Notes: a model not told the origin generated them from the sequence alone. Positions 25,128 through 33,280 are shown, counted from the stretch's first letter. The stretch is 64,000 nucleotides of DNA from CAYFHQ01 sp964342805 (GCA_964342805.1 CAYFHQ010000004.1:1-64000); one strand, 5' to 3'. Numbers and translations are program-made.

Positions 25128-25904
25128 ATGGGAAAAGCAATTGCAATTTTCAACCAAAAGGGTGGCGTAGGTAAAACGACCACCAACGTAAATCTTAGTG
25201 CAAGTTTGGCCAAGTTAGGCAAAAGAGTTTTGGTGATTGATAACGACCCCCAGGGAAATAGCACAAGTGGACTGGGGCTGAATAAGGATACTTTGGAGTA
25301 TAGTTTATACGACGCTCTTATCGATGAGGTAGAGGTAGACAAGTGTATTGTTCCAACCGCATTCGATGATCTGCATATTATCCCTTCTGATGTCCAATTG
25401 GCAGGTGCTGAAATTGAAATGATTGAGATCAGCAATCGGGAGCAAAGACTAAAGAAGATCGTTGACCACATAAAGGATGACTATGATTACATATTTATCG
25501 ATTGTCCTCCGTCCTTAGGGCTACTAACGATTAATTCCTTGGTTGCTGTTGATGGCGTGCTCATACCAATTCAATGTGAGTACTATGCCCTTGAGGGTGT
25601 TAGTCAACTCATGAATACCTACCAGTTAATTAAGAAGGCCTTGAATCCAAACCTAGAAATCGAAGGGGTGCTCCTCAGTATGTTTGATGGACGTACAAAC
25701 TTATCGATTCAAGTTGTTGAAGAAGTAAAAAAGTACTTTAAGGGAAAGGTGTATTCTACGATCATTCCAAAAAATGTTCGACTGGCAGAAGCTCCAAGTT
25801 TCGGAGTACCAGTAATAGAATATGATGCGAAATCTAAAGGTGCCATAGCCTATATGGATTTGGCTGAGGAGATCGTTGAAATACAGGAGGACCACTATGA
25901 GTAA
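25128..25904 (+). CDS. parA: Chromosome-partitioning ATPase Soj/ParA
   Basis: Soj (258 aa) is a deviant Walker ATPase that moves ParB-parS complexes and modulates DnaA. The Walker A KGGVGKTT starts at residue 11, and the signature lysine is retained. FIDCPPSLG marks Walker B. The ATG at 25128 is supported by AGAGGTGAG; an upstream ATG at 25086 precedes this site. It overlaps parB by 8 bp, so the pair is translationally coupled. Confidence 0.96.
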   Translation: MGKAIAIFNQKGGVGKTTTNVNLSASLAKLGKRVLVIDNDPQGNSTSGLGLNKDTLEYSLYDALIDEVEVDKCIVPTAFDDLHIIPSDVQLAGAEIEMIEISNREQRLKKIVDHIKDDYDYIFIDCPPSLGLLTINSLVAVDGVLIPIQCEYYALEGVSQLMNTYQLIKKALNPNLEIEGVLLSMFDGRTNLSIQVVEEVKKYFKGKVYSTIIPKNVRLAEAPSFGVPVIEYDAKSKGAIAYMDLAEEIVEIQEDHYE

Positions 25905-26757
25905 GGCAAAACGGGGACTGGGTCGAGGCCTGGGTGCGCTGATTCCTCAAGAAGAAGTCAAGTCTAATGAGGTGACAGGTTCCGTTGAGGAAATTGACTT
26001 AGATACGATCAAGCCAAATCGTGATCAACCAAGGAAAAATTTTGACCGTGAGTCTATTCAAGTTTTGGCGGACTCCATTCGTGAGTATGGGGTCATCCAA
26101 CCAATTGTGCTCAAGAAGATAAAAAATGGTTTTGAACTTATAGCAGGTGAGCGCCGATGGCGTGCAGCTAAAACCGCTGGATTAAAAACGATTCCTGCAG
26201 TTATAAAGGATTTTGATGCTGAAACAACTGCAAAAGTAGCGCTAATCGAGAACTTACAACGTGAAGACCTTTCACCAATTGAAGAAGCGAGAGCATATAC
26301 GGATCTCATTGATCAATATAGCTTAACACAAGAACAGGTGGCAAAGTCGGTTGGTAAAAGCAGGACCTATGTAACCAATACCCTGCGACTCCTTAAACTA
26401 GACATACAGATCCTTGAGTTAATTGATGAAATGAAAATTTCAAGCGGTCATGGACGTGCCTTACTAATGATAGAAGATCAAGATATGCGATGGAAGATCG
26501 CTGAAATGATTGTTTCCAAACAGTTGTCCGTTAGAGAAGTAGAAAAAATTGCAGCGGACGCTAAGAAAATATCTGTTCAACCTATCAGTAGAAAACCTGA
26601 AAGAGATGCAGAAATGATGATGTTTGAATCAAGATTGAAAGGCTTTTTCGGCACAAAAGTGAATATTAAAGCTGGAAAAAAGAAAGGAAAAATCGAAATC
26701 GAATATTATAATGAGGATGATTTAAACCGAATTTTGTCTTTGATCGAGTTGGATTAA
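25897..26757 (+). CDS. parB: Chromosome-partitioning protein ParB (Spo0J)
   Basis: ParB (286 aa) loads at parS as a CTP-dependent clamp. The N-terminus has the GLGRGLGALI motif that stimulates Soj, the CTP box is GERRWRA (84-90), the parS-reading helix-turn-helix is about 135-160, and a C-terminal dimer domain follows. The ATG at 25897 is behind GGAGGA. Two perfect parS sites lie just downstream. Confidence 0.96.
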   Translation: MSKAKRGLGRGLGALIPQEEVKSNEVTGSVEEIDLDTIKPNRDQPRKNFDRESIQVLADSIREYGVIQPIVLKKIKNGFELIAGERRWRAAKTAGLKTIPAVIKDFDAETTAKVALIENLQREDLSPIEEARAYTDLIDQYSLTQEQVAKSVGKSRTYVTNTLRLLKLDIQILELIDEMKISSGHGRALLMIEDQDMRWKIAEMIVSKQLSVREVEKIAADAKKISVQPISRKPERDAEMMMFESRLKGFFGTKVNIKAGKKKGKIEIEYYNEDDLNRILSLIELD

Positions 26758-26766
26758 GCCCTTTAG

Positions 26767-26796
26767 CCATGTTTCACGTGAAACATGGTTTTTTTT
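26767..26796 (+). terminator. parB terminator built from a parS palindrome
   Basis: The 22-base palindrome 26767-26788, which contains a whole parS site, is followed by eight Ts. It therefore has the form of an intrinsic terminator directly after parB. Confidence 0.75.
26770..26785. promoter_or_regulatory. parS: parS site 1
   Basis: TGTTTCACGTGAAACA is identical to the conserved 16-bp bacterial parS, where ParB nucleates. It lies 13 bases after the parB stop. Confidence 0.95.
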
Positions 26797-26811
26797 ATGT
26801 CTAGTCATAGA

Positions 26812-26827
26812 TGTTTCACGTGAAACA
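26812..26827. promoter_or_regulatory. parS: parS site 2
   Basis: A second exact copy of the 16-bp parS palindrome lies 26 bp after the first. The remaining 26828-27085 stretch shows no gene; a TATAAT at 27042-27047 with a weak -35 (TTGTTC, 18-bp spacing) is a possible promoter for the next gene. Confidence 0.95.
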
Positions 26828-27085
26828 TGAAAAATGGCATTTTAGGTGAAGACATATAGGCTGAGACCCCTTAAATGGCCCTCTAAGCTATTTGGACAGG
26901 AGGGTGCTAGTCTTATATGAATATCCAAAGAACGTCTGATAGGGAAAGAAAGCTCTGTAACTCAGTGGAATCAAGGCTTTGGTCTAGGTAACTAGAAAAA
27001 GTCCTATAAAGGTAGAGTTGTTCCCCCCGTGAGTAAAGTTGTATAATAGAAGTAGTCAAATTCAGCAGGTAGAAAGAGATAACTC

Positions 27086-27979
27086 ATGCGAAAAATTCGA
27101 TTTATTATAAATCCCGTAGCAGGTGATGGGTCAAGTAAGTTGTTATTATCAAAGATAAAAGAAAAAATGAGTAGTCAAAGTGCAGTAATAGACTTCAAAA
27201 TATCCAGTCATAAAGGTCACATAACTGAGCTGGCTGAGGAAGCCGTCCATGAAAAATTCACAGATTTAATTGTTGCCGGTGGTGATGGGACAATTATTGA
27301 GGCAGTGAATGGTATATTAGGTGCTCCAATCCGGCTAGGAATTTTACCCTCTGGAACGGGTAACGACTACGCAAGAAGTGTAGGAATTTCTTCAGATTTT
27401 GATGAAGCAATGGAAAATATTCTTGAGACCGATATAGTTTTAAGTGACATTGGGTTGGTTAATGGAGAAGCTTTTTTGAACTCTGTGGGCGTAGGCATCG
27501 ATAGTGATGTGGTTGAAACGACGCAAAAAATCAAAAACATGTTTCCGGGTAGTATGGCATATGCCTTAAGCACGGTCAAATCAATTCTTACTTATCGAGC
27601 AAAGCATGTACGAATTCACTTGGATGATGTTGTCCTTGAGAGGAAAGTCATGTTGATCGCAATCGGAAATGGAAAGTACATTGGTGGAGGAATGAAGATT
27701 ACTCCCAATGCCAAGGTTGACAGTGGTGATTTCGAAATTTGTATTGTCCGAGATATTAGTAAGCCACGATTCCTGAAACTGTTTCCATCTGTTTTTAAAG
27801 GAGACCATGTAGGAATAGCAGAAGTTGAAATGTTCCAAGCGAAGTCCATACAGATTGAGTCCCTAGACAAACCACTGAGTGTGAATGCAGATGGGTCAAT
27901 TGTGGGTAGTACACCAGCAAAAGTCAGCATGAATCATTACAAGATGCAAATTTTAAGAAAAACTAGCGATAATACATAA
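27086..27979 (+). CDS. Diacylglycerol/lipid kinase family protein (DgkB/YegS-like)
   Basis: This 297-aa protein has the lipid-kinase catalytic motifs GGDGTIIEAVNG (about 65-76) and PSGTGNDYARS (about 92-102), and a C-terminal beta domain. The family phosphorylates diacylglycerol or related lipids at the inner face of the membrane; the exact substrate cannot be read from the sequence. The gene stands alone between the parS region and an AcoR-like regulator. Confidence 0.88.
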   Translation: MRKIRFIINPVAGDGSSKLLLSKIKEKMSSQSAVIDFKISSHKGHITELAEEAVHEKFTDLIVAGGDGTIIEAVNGILGAPIRLGILPSGTGNDYARSVGISSDFDEAMENILETDIVLSDIGLVNGEAFLNSVGVGIDSDVVETTQKIKNMFPGSMAYALSTVKSILTYRAKHVRIHLDDVVLERKVMLIAIGNGKYIGGGMKITPNAKVDSGDFEICIVRDISKPRFLKLFPSVFKGDHVGIAEVEMFQAKSIQIESLDKPLSVNADGSIVGSTPAKVSMNHYKMQILRKTSDNT

Positions 27980-28143
27980 AATGTAAAATAGTGATTAATA
28001 TGCAACAAACTGCGCCGCTCAGAATGCTTTATATGACGCTTTTGTTGTGAATTGGTGTCAATATATGCGCAAGCACAAAAATGCAGTACGGGCTAAAATA
28101 TGGCTTTAAAACAGACCTGGTAGAAAAAGTAAAGGTAGAGAAC

Positions 28144-29469
28144 ATGATCAATCAAAAAACAATTAGAGAAGCCAGAAAACTCTATCTAGAGAGGGGATCT
28201 CTCAGGAGAAATGACATTAGAGAGATCATAACCTACTCGTGGGTGAGAAGTCGCCTTCTGGGATTAAAAGGAAACGAAAAGCCGATACCCAGTTTCTCAA
28301 AATCGATCATACCTGATCAAGTAAAAAAGAAACTCCACATTTTGAATGATCAAAATCCAGGCGTTCAGTTTGTACTTTGTGATCAAAAAGGTCGAGTTGT
28401 CTATCATGCAAACACAGCAGTGCCAACTACAAATTTTTCTGAAGATATGATCGGTACCAATGGTATTGGCCTTGCCGCTATTGATGGAAAAAATCGTCAC
28501 GTTGTTGGTCATGAACATTATAATGACCACTTGGCAGACTATACGACTGTGGGCCTTGTAGCGATTGATGCCTTTAATGGCTTTCTTCTTGGATGTATCT
28601 TGTCTGTAGGATATGAAAATTTCGACTTGGCAGAGCTTGAACAATGGGTCATAAATACTTTGTCTGTTAGTCCAGATTTATCAAACACCTTAGGCAGGTG
28701 GCCTGTAAGTAACAAAGATCATCAAAGCAATGAAACAAGCCAGTCCGTTGAAAGACAGCAGACGATTCATTCAAGTCAATCTAGAGCGGTAGAGCCAGCA
28801 GAGTCCAACCCTATCCCTGTAGAAAGCCCTACACAGCCTAGGCTAGTTTACCTGGCAGATCCATTAGACCTTGTTTTGGATGCTGCTTGGAAAAGCCATG
28901 GGACGGAAATTCGCGGCTTCTTTTATGTGGATTTTAAAAGGGTTTCCTATAATCAGTTTTTTATTCAATGGTTTGAGGAGCGATTGATAGAGGCCTATGA
29001 GCGAGAACATAAGTTCACAATGACATGTGTCAATATGGGACACTTCACAGGAGAAAGCACAAGTCACATTGACTTAATTGAAGACTGTAAGCGTGTTTAC
29101 AGAAAGCTAGCTAAAGCCTCTGAATCAAAGGCTTTAGACGTATCAATATTCATCAAAAGTGACAATGAGTTAACCAACAAAGAGTTAACTGGTTTACAGA
29201 CTAGTTTACATCAACTTACAGAAAAAAGGGACCGATTGGAGTCGAGTGTAAAGCAAGAAAAAGAACAAGTGTCCCAAAATGAGACGCTCGACATAGGAGG
29301 GGATGACTCTCCACTTATTGATAGTGAGGTGTACTGTTTACGGACACTTGAGGAGCAGGCCATTGAACGTGCTATCCAGGTTTCCAATGGGAACTTGGTA
29401 CAAGCGGCTAAGCTATTGGAAATCAGTCGTAGCACCCTATACAGGAAATTGGACAAGATGAGTCAGTAG
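28144..29469 (+). CDS. AcoR-like transcription regulator with GAF and Fis-type HTH, lacking the AAA+ domain
   Basis: This 441-aa protein has the AcoR-type N-terminus (SWVRSRLLGL), a GAF-like sensor (about 70-180, with IGTNGIGLAA), an unassigned middle of about 150 residues, and a C-terminal Fis-type helix-turn-helix (AAKLLEISRSTLYRKL). The usual sigma-54 activator module is missing: no Walker A and no GAFTGA. It therefore probably acts as a classical activator or repressor, not through sigma-54. The start at 28144 has a weak GGTAGAG site; an ATG at 28081 would add 21 residues without any ribosome site. Targets are unknown. Confidence 0.72.
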   Translation: MINQKTIREARKLYLERGSLRRNDIREIITYSWVRSRLLGLKGNEKPIPSFSKSIIPDQVKKKLHILNDQNPGVQFVLCDQKGRVVYHANTAVPTTNFSEDMIGTNGIGLAAIDGKNRHVVGHEHYNDHLADYTTVGLVAIDAFNGFLLGCILSVGYENFDLAELEQWVINTLSVSPDLSNTLGRWPVSNKDHQSNETSQSVERQQTIHSSQSRAVEPAESNPIPVESPTQPRLVYLADPLDLVLDAAWKSHGTEIRGFFYVDFKRVSYNQFFIQWFEERLIEAYEREHKFTMTCVNMGHFTGESTSHIDLIEDCKRVYRKLAKASESKALDVSIFIKSDNELTNKELTGLQTSLHQLTEKRDRLESSVKQEKEQVSQNETLDIGGDDSPLIDSEVYCLRTLEEQAIERAIQVSNGNLVQAAKLLEISRSTLYRKLDKMSQ

Positions 29470-29493
29470 AAAATTACAGTCAAAGATTGTACG

Positions 29494-29526
29494 AAAGTGG
29501 GACAGTGTCCCACTTTTATTTTTTTG
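29494..29526 (+). terminator. Terminator after the AcoR-like gene
   Basis: A perfect 10-bp stem (29494-29503 with 29507-29516, loop AGT) is followed by a T-rich tract. Confidence 0.85.
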
Positions 29527-29584
29527 ATACAAAGACCTCTGACAAGGAGTTGAAAAAAAAAGAAAGAGAATACGGTGTTGTAAA

Positions 29585-29613
29585 TTGATTTACACCACAA
29601 AGTTGACTAAAAT
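29585..29613 (+). promoter_or_regulatory. Promoter of the four-gene HTH/coiled-coil/OmpA operon
   Basis: TTGATT (29585-29590), a 17-bp spacer and TAAAAT (29608-29613) lie about 95 bases before the first gene. The match is moderate (4/6 and 5/6). Confidence 0.55.
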
Positions 29614-29708
29614 TAAAAGTATGAAAAGGATATTCTATGAACCGCATAGAAATCAATGAGAGAGTCCGTTAACAGTAAATTAACTAACCAATTGGAGGTG
29701 GAGATTAA

Positions 29709-30239
29709 ATGAAGATCAGTCAAGTAGCTGAAACATTACATATCGAAACCTACGTTGTCTATGAGAACTTACGCCTACATGAAGAAGAACTTCAAGCACA
29801 TGTTCATAAAAAGAATGGTATTGTCCACTTAGATGAGCATGGCGTATCAAAACTAAAGCGTATACTTAAGGGTGAAGTAATTGAACTGGACGACGTAAAA
29901 AAGAGCACACATCAAAAAGCTGACCAAGAAGTCCACGTCGACGGCGAAATCATGGAATCGGAGGAGTGGCTAACTACAGAGGAAGCTATTTTACTACATG
30001 ATGAAAAAAACAAGATCCGCGACCAAATCCGTGCCTTAAGAAATGAAATGCTGCAACTGGAACATGAGGGTCAACGTTTGGATGAATCGATTAACCACTA
30101 TGTACAGCAACTAGTTGAGTCAAGTGATAAAGTGCAACCGGTTGAGGAGGAGACTAAAAAAGAAAGTAAAACGTCTCCAGCAGATATTTTATTGAATGAC
30201 GATGGGGACAAGGGGATATTGTCCTTCTTAAAACGGTAG
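29709..30239 (+). CDS. Small HTH plus coiled-coil protein, unknown function (operon gene 1)
   Basis: This 176-aa protein is unrecognised by name. Residues 1-55 resemble a MerR-like or plasmid-type (DUF536-like) helix-turn-helix ending in a strand-turn pattern (L-x-A-H-V-x-K-x-x-G-I-V-H-L). A highly charged linker and a coiled coil (about 97-135) follow, and the tail ends in ILSFLKR. GGAGGTGGAG precedes the ATG. The next gene encodes a similar HTH, so the two look like paralogues. A DNA-tethering or scaffold role is inferred only from the architecture and the origin-proximal position. Confidence 0.7.
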   Translation: MKISQVAETLHIETYVVYENLRLHEEELQAHVHKKNGIVHLDEHGVSKLKRILKGEVIELDDVKKSTHQKADQEVHVDGEIMESEEWLTTEEAILLHDEKNKIRDQIRALRNEMLQLEHEGQRLDESINHYVQQLVESSDKVQPVEEETKKESKTSPADILLNDDGDKGILSFLKR

Positions 30240-30248
30240 GTGGTGGGT

Positions 30249-30674
30249 ATGGAAGAAAAACTCTATCGCGTGATCGAGGCCGCTAATATTCTAGGTGTCA
30301 GTAAAGTCACGATCTACAAAAAACTTTCCAAGTATAAAAAAGAGCTGCGAGCACATGTGATTAAAAGAAGCAACATCACCTATTTACAGGAAGAGGCCAT
30401 TAATTTCATTAGGGAGTCCTTGATTGACAATGCAGTCATTGTCCCGAATGAAGGTCAATCTCAGGAAGTCATTCGATTAAAGCAAGACCAAGAAATCATG
30501 CACATGAATTTGGCAAAGGTGAACGACGCTCTTTTAGATGTACATACTGAACACATAGAAGACCTACAATGGATTGTTCAGGTGGTTCAAAAGCAAGTTC
30601 AAATAAAGAAACGGCAAAATGAGCAAAAGAAGCAAATGATTCTAAAGTTGAAAGATTTAGTGAAGCAAGCGTAG
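30249..30674 (+). CDS. Small HTH plus coiled-coil protein, paralogue of gene 1 (operon gene 2)
   Basis: This 141-aa protein begins with a helix-turn-helix (AANILGVSKVTIYKKL, about 10-25). It then shows the same L-R-A-H-V-x-K-x-x-x-I-x-Y-L pattern as the preceding protein. The second half is a long predicted coiled coil rich in Gln and Lys. The ATG at 30249 is preferred; GTG codons at 30240 and 30243 overlap its AGGTGG site. It follows gene 1 by 9 bp. Function unknown. Confidence 0.7.
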   Translation: MEEKLYRVIEAANILGVSKVTIYKKLSKYKKELRAHVIKRSNITYLQEEAINFIRESLIDNAVIVPNEGQSQEVIRLKQDQEIMHMNLAKVNDALLDVHTEHIEDLQWIVQVVQKQVQIKKRQNEQKKQMILKLKDLVKQA

Positions 30675-30753
30675 GCATACTTGGCTATCAAAATCGGCAT
30701 CGAATCGTGTAAACGGTACCCAATAGATGCACAGAGAAATGGAGGAATGACAG

Positions 30754-31434
30754 GTGGTTGGTAAAAAGTCAATCTTTGAAAAGTTAGGACTGGTTGAACC
30801 AGTTGAAGAAAATGAAAATCCTGTTATAGCAGAAACAGAAGAAGAAATTGTGGTGGAGGAGCAAGTGATTCCGTCATTTACACCCGAAGTGGAAGAAACA
30901 AAACCCCTTACTGAAGCATTGCAAGAGGTAGAGCAACAAGCAGAGTTGGGGCGTGAAGAAGCATCCATGCAGATTGAAGACAAATTAGAAGAACTAATCG
31001 GTGCTTATGAGAAAAACAAACTCCTTACTATAGAAGATATCTATAGAACGAACCGCATGGAAACAGACGCAAAAAGAACGATCTTTATGGCAGACGTACT
31101 AAAAAACACTCTACCAGATAACCTACCGATTGACATGAAGCGCGAATCTGTACTGAACATCATGAACGTGTCTCAAATCAATATGGATCAGTTGCTGAAT
31201 GATGCCTACAAGCGGATTGATGCCTTGAACAAGGTAATGGAGGACACAGCTCAAACAACCGAGGACGTTGTGCAGAAGAACGAAGCTTCCATTCGTGAGT
31301 TAGAGTCAAGAATCCGTGAGTTAAGAGAAATGGTGACAACACGTCAGAAGTTTACTGAAGATCAAAACTCCTTGATCGAATATGAGATCCAACGGGTGAT
31401 TGGTATTGTTGACTTCATAAAGCCAAAGAAATAG
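30754..31434 (+). CDS. Acidic coiled-coil protein, unknown function (operon gene 3)
   Basis: This 226-aa protein has a short basic start with FEKLGLVEPV, then a strongly acidic, Pro/Glu-rich segment (about 15-70). A mostly helical C-terminal half carries an 'IEDIYRTNRMETDAKRT' patch and a coiled coil (about 160-210). The start is a GTG, 8 bases after GGAGG. No known family was recognised. The segment order (short basic motif, disordered acidic linker, helical domain) resembles proteins that link partners in cell-division or chromosome complexes, but this is only an analogy. Confidence 0.68.
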   Translation: MVGKKSIFEKLGLVEPVEENENPVIAETEEEIVVEEQVIPSFTPEVEETKPLTEALQEVEQQAELGREEASMQIEDKLEELIGAYEKNKLLTIEDIYRTNRMETDAKRTIFMADVLKNTLPDNLPIDMKRESVLNIMNVSQINMDQLLNDAYKRIDALNKVMEDTAQTTEDVVQKNEASIRELESRIRELREMVTTRQKFTEDQNSLIEYEIQRVIGIVDFIKPKK

Positions 31435-31461
31435 GGTTTAGCGTAGGGGATGTGAGAAAGC

Positions 31462-32193
31462 ATGAAACGAAAATACAGAGTGACGACAAGAGGGTGGATT
31501 GTATTCTCCCTGACAGCACTGCTCATTCTTTACGCCATTGTCCAAGGTGTCCAGTTCTTAAGTAGTCCTCCACAAAATCAGGAAGGGCTAGGTGAACAAG
31601 TCAATCCAGGACAGAGTGTTGAAGGATCACCAAATACGATCACAGAAAACACGAACGTGGCCCAGGAACCTGAGGTGGAAGTTCAAGAAGAAATCACACC
31701 AGAAGAGGACACCAAAGGAACCACAAGTGAAGTAATTTCACCGGAAGACCAAGCTGGATCGTCGGGTCAACCTGAAAATTTAGAAAAGAACATTGAGATA
31801 GATTTATCAGAGGATATGATCACCATATACTTTGAACCCGATAGTTATCGTATATTGGACGCTTTTGTTGCGGACCTACGTCAGTTTGCAGAAACAGCAA
31901 AATCCCATTCGGACCAGTTAATTGTTATTGAAGGAAATCAAAATAGCATTGGTGATGATGTGGAAAAAGACAAAATTTATGGTGACGACTTATCTCAAAT
32001 TCGGGCAAAAAAAATTGAGCAATTCCTGCTCGATGCGGGTATTGAAAAAGGACAGCTTACCATTGTTAGCAATGGCAATACCAAACCGATACATAATAGT
32101 TTAAATCCTGAGGATGTGAGGCTGAATCGAAGGGTGGATGTTTATTTTCTTCATTTTCCACCAAAAGAGTCTGACATGCCAAATAACAAATAG
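31462..32193 (+). CDS. Membrane-anchored OmpA-like domain protein (operon gene 4)
   Basis: This 243-aa protein has one N-terminal membrane segment (about 12-31), a long acidic linker (35-110), and a C-terminal OmpA/MotB-like domain. The OmpA motifs are recognisable: LSQIRAKKI, a G-N-x-x-P-I turn, and N-R-R-V-D-V near the end. The domain would sit outside the membrane, where the family binds peptidoglycan; the usual E-G-H-T-D is E-G-N-Q-N here, so binding may differ. It closes the operon whose first genes encode cytosolic HTH/coiled-coil proteins. Confidence 0.75.
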   Translation: MKRKYRVTTRGWIVFSLTALLILYAIVQGVQFLSSPPQNQEGLGEQVNPGQSVEGSPNTITENTNVAQEPEVEVQEEITPEEDTKGTTSEVISPEDQAGSSGQPENLEKNIEIDLSEDMITIYFEPDSYRILDAFVADLRQFAETAKSHSDQLIVIEGNQNSIGDDVEKDKIYGDDLSQIRAKKIEQFLLDAGIEKGQLTIVSNGNTKPIHNSLNPEDVRLNRRVDVYFLHFPPKESDMPNNK

Positions 32194-32194
32194 T

Positions 32195-32210
32195 TATTTC
32201 CCGGGAAATA
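32195..32210. promoter_or_regulatory. Noc-binding site (NBS)
   Basis: TATTTCCCGGGAAATA is a perfect 16-bp palindrome containing the Noc target ATTTCCCGGGAAAT known from Bacillus. A Noc homologue is encoded at 24.2 kb. It lies 2 bases after the OmpA-like gene and 8 bases before tRNA-Arg, overlapping the only -10-like element there (CTGACA at 32171, 17 bp, TTATTT). Confidence 0.85.
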
Positions 32211-32217
32211 TAAACCC

Positions 32218-32294
32218 GCACCTGTAGCTCAGCAGGATAGAGCAGCCGCCTCCTAAGCGGCAGGTCGAAGGTTCGACTCCTTTCAGGTGCGCCA
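32218..32294 (+). tRNA. tRNA-Arg (anticodon CCU)
   Basis: The 77-nt cloverleaf has acceptor stem GCACCTG/CAGGTGC, a GTAGCTCAG D-arm, anticodon loop CTCCTAA (anticodon CCU, reading AGG), T-arm GGTTCGACTCC, and an encoded CCA end. Confidence 0.96.
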
Positions 32295-32300
32295 AAGAAC

Positions 32301-32340
32301 AGGAACTCTCACTTTGTGAAAGTTCCTGATTTTTTTTTTT
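32301..32340 (+). terminator. Terminator after tRNA-Arg
   Basis: AGGAACT and TCAC pair with GTGA and AGTTCCT around TTT, with one mismatch, followed by GA and ten or more Ts. Confidence 0.9.
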
Positions 32341-32348
32341 GAAAATCC

Positions 32349-32377
32349 TTGCGAATGAAGTTCGGGTATTGTATAAT
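32349..32377 (+). promoter_or_regulatory. tadA promoter
   Basis: TTGCGA (32349-32354), a 17-bp spacer and a perfect TATAAT (32372-32377) lie 31 bases before the tadA start. Confidence 0.75.
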
Positions 32378-32408
32378 CAATTTTGTCGGTAACGAACGGA
32401 GCGATCCT

Positions 32409-32858
32409 ATGCATGAAAAGTTCATGGCACTTGCTTTAGAAGAAGCACAAAAAGCAGCTGCAATCGGAGAAGTTCCAATTGGAGCAGTCATTGTTCAAAA
32501 TGGCATTGTTGTTGGAAGAGGTCATAACCTTAGAGAAACAACAAAAGATCCAACTGCCCATGCCGAAATGATTGCCATTCAAGACGCTGCAAAGCAATTA
32601 GGTGGTTGGCGATTGATTCAGTGTGAAATGTATGTTACCATTGAGCCATGTCCCATGTGTGCTGGTGCCATATTCCAATCAAGAATCGACAAGCTATACA
32701 TCGGTTCGATGGATCCCAAGGGTGGTGCTGTAGGTTCTCTCTACAACATTGTTCAAGACCAGCGACTCAACCATCAGGTTGAAGTAGAAACAGGGATATT
32801 ACAAGAAGCTTGCTCCAGTGTAATGAAAGAATTTTTCAGAGCACTGCGCAATAAATAG
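32409..32858 (+). CDS. tadA: tRNA-specific adenosine deaminase TadA
   Basis: TadA (149 aa) converts A34 to inosine in tRNA-Arg(ACG). The zinc and catalytic motifs are HAE (51-53) and PCPMC (Cys81, Cys84). The ATG at 32409 is supported by the usual family start and a modest CGGAG site; an in-frame ATG at 32349 would overlap the promoter. It lies between two tRNA genes and the SRP RNA, a common Firmicute neighbourhood upstream of dnaX. Confidence 0.95.
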   Translation: MHEKFMALALEEAQKAAAIGEVPIGAVIVQNGIVVGRGHNLRETTKDPTAHAEMIAIQDAAKQLGGWRLIQCEMYVTIEPCPMCAGAIFQSRIDKLYIGSMDPKGGAVGSLYNIVQDQRLNHQVEVETGILQEACSSVMKEFFRALRNK

Positions 32859-32862
32859 AAGT

Positions 32863-32951
32863 GGAGAGGTGTCCGAGTTGGCTAAGGGGCACGCCTGGAA
32901 AGCGTGTAATCCCGCAAGGGACCGCGGGTTCGAGTCCCGCCCTCTCCGCCA
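32863..32951 (+). tRNA. tRNA-Ser (anticodon GGA)
   Basis: The 89-nt class II tRNA has acceptor stem GGAGAGG/CCTCTCC, anticodon loop CTGGAAA (anticodon GGA), a long variable arm with CCCGCAAGGG, T-arm GGTTCGAGTCC, and an encoded CCA. It begins 4 bases after the tadA stop. Confidence 0.96.
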
Positions 32952-32969
32952 TTTTTATACCCAAATTTA

Positions 32970-33244
32970 AGTCTGCCGTGCTAGACGGGGAGGTAGCGGT
33001 GCCCTGTAACCTGCAATCCGCTATAGCAGGGTTGATGCTCAGCTGAGGGATTTTCCTGTGAGGTCTGCCCAGAACAAGTGGTGTTGAAAATTGGGTCCTG
33101 CGCAATAGAAACTTGTGAACCCTGTCAGGTCCGGAAGGAAGCAGCAGTAAGCGAGACCTTCTATGTGCCGCGGGGGTGCCTGATTTGAGCTAACGATTCT
33201 GGTAACGTTTGTAGGATTGTTTCGAAGCTGAGTGCACGGTTTGA
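32970..33244 (+). ncRNA. ffs: Signal recognition particle RNA (large, Bacillus-type with Alu domain)
   Basis: Conserved scRNA segments are present: GGGGAGGTAGCGGTGCCC near the 5' end, GGGTCCTGCGCAA, and the SRP54-binding hairpin GTCCGGAAGGAAGCAGCA. The ends pair through CCGTGC (32976-32981) and GCACGG (33234-33239). The approximately 275-nt length matches the long Firmicute form. Exact termini are estimated. It sits between tRNA-Ser and the genes leading to dnaX. Confidence 0.95.
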
Positions 33245-33254
33245 ATTGAAACTC

Positions 33255-33280
33255 AAAGTCTGTTATGCAGGCTTTTTTTG
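33255..33280 (+). terminator. Terminator of SRP RNA
   Basis: AAAGTCTG pairs with CAGGCTTT (8 bp, one T-G) around TTATG, followed by a run of Ts. Confidence 0.85.

Noticed and set aside
24950..25471. Minus-strand reading frame of 173 codons over soj
   Set aside because: Shadow of the well-supported soj gene; composition is Ser/Pro/Leu-rich as in antisense frames.
26855..26905. CTGAGACCCC segment resembling part of a TPP riboswitch
   Set aside because: The other conserved TPP elements are missing and the downstream gene is a lipid kinase.
32836..33105. Reading frames across tRNA-Ser and the start of SRP RNA
   Set aside because: The bases are explained by two structured RNA genes.
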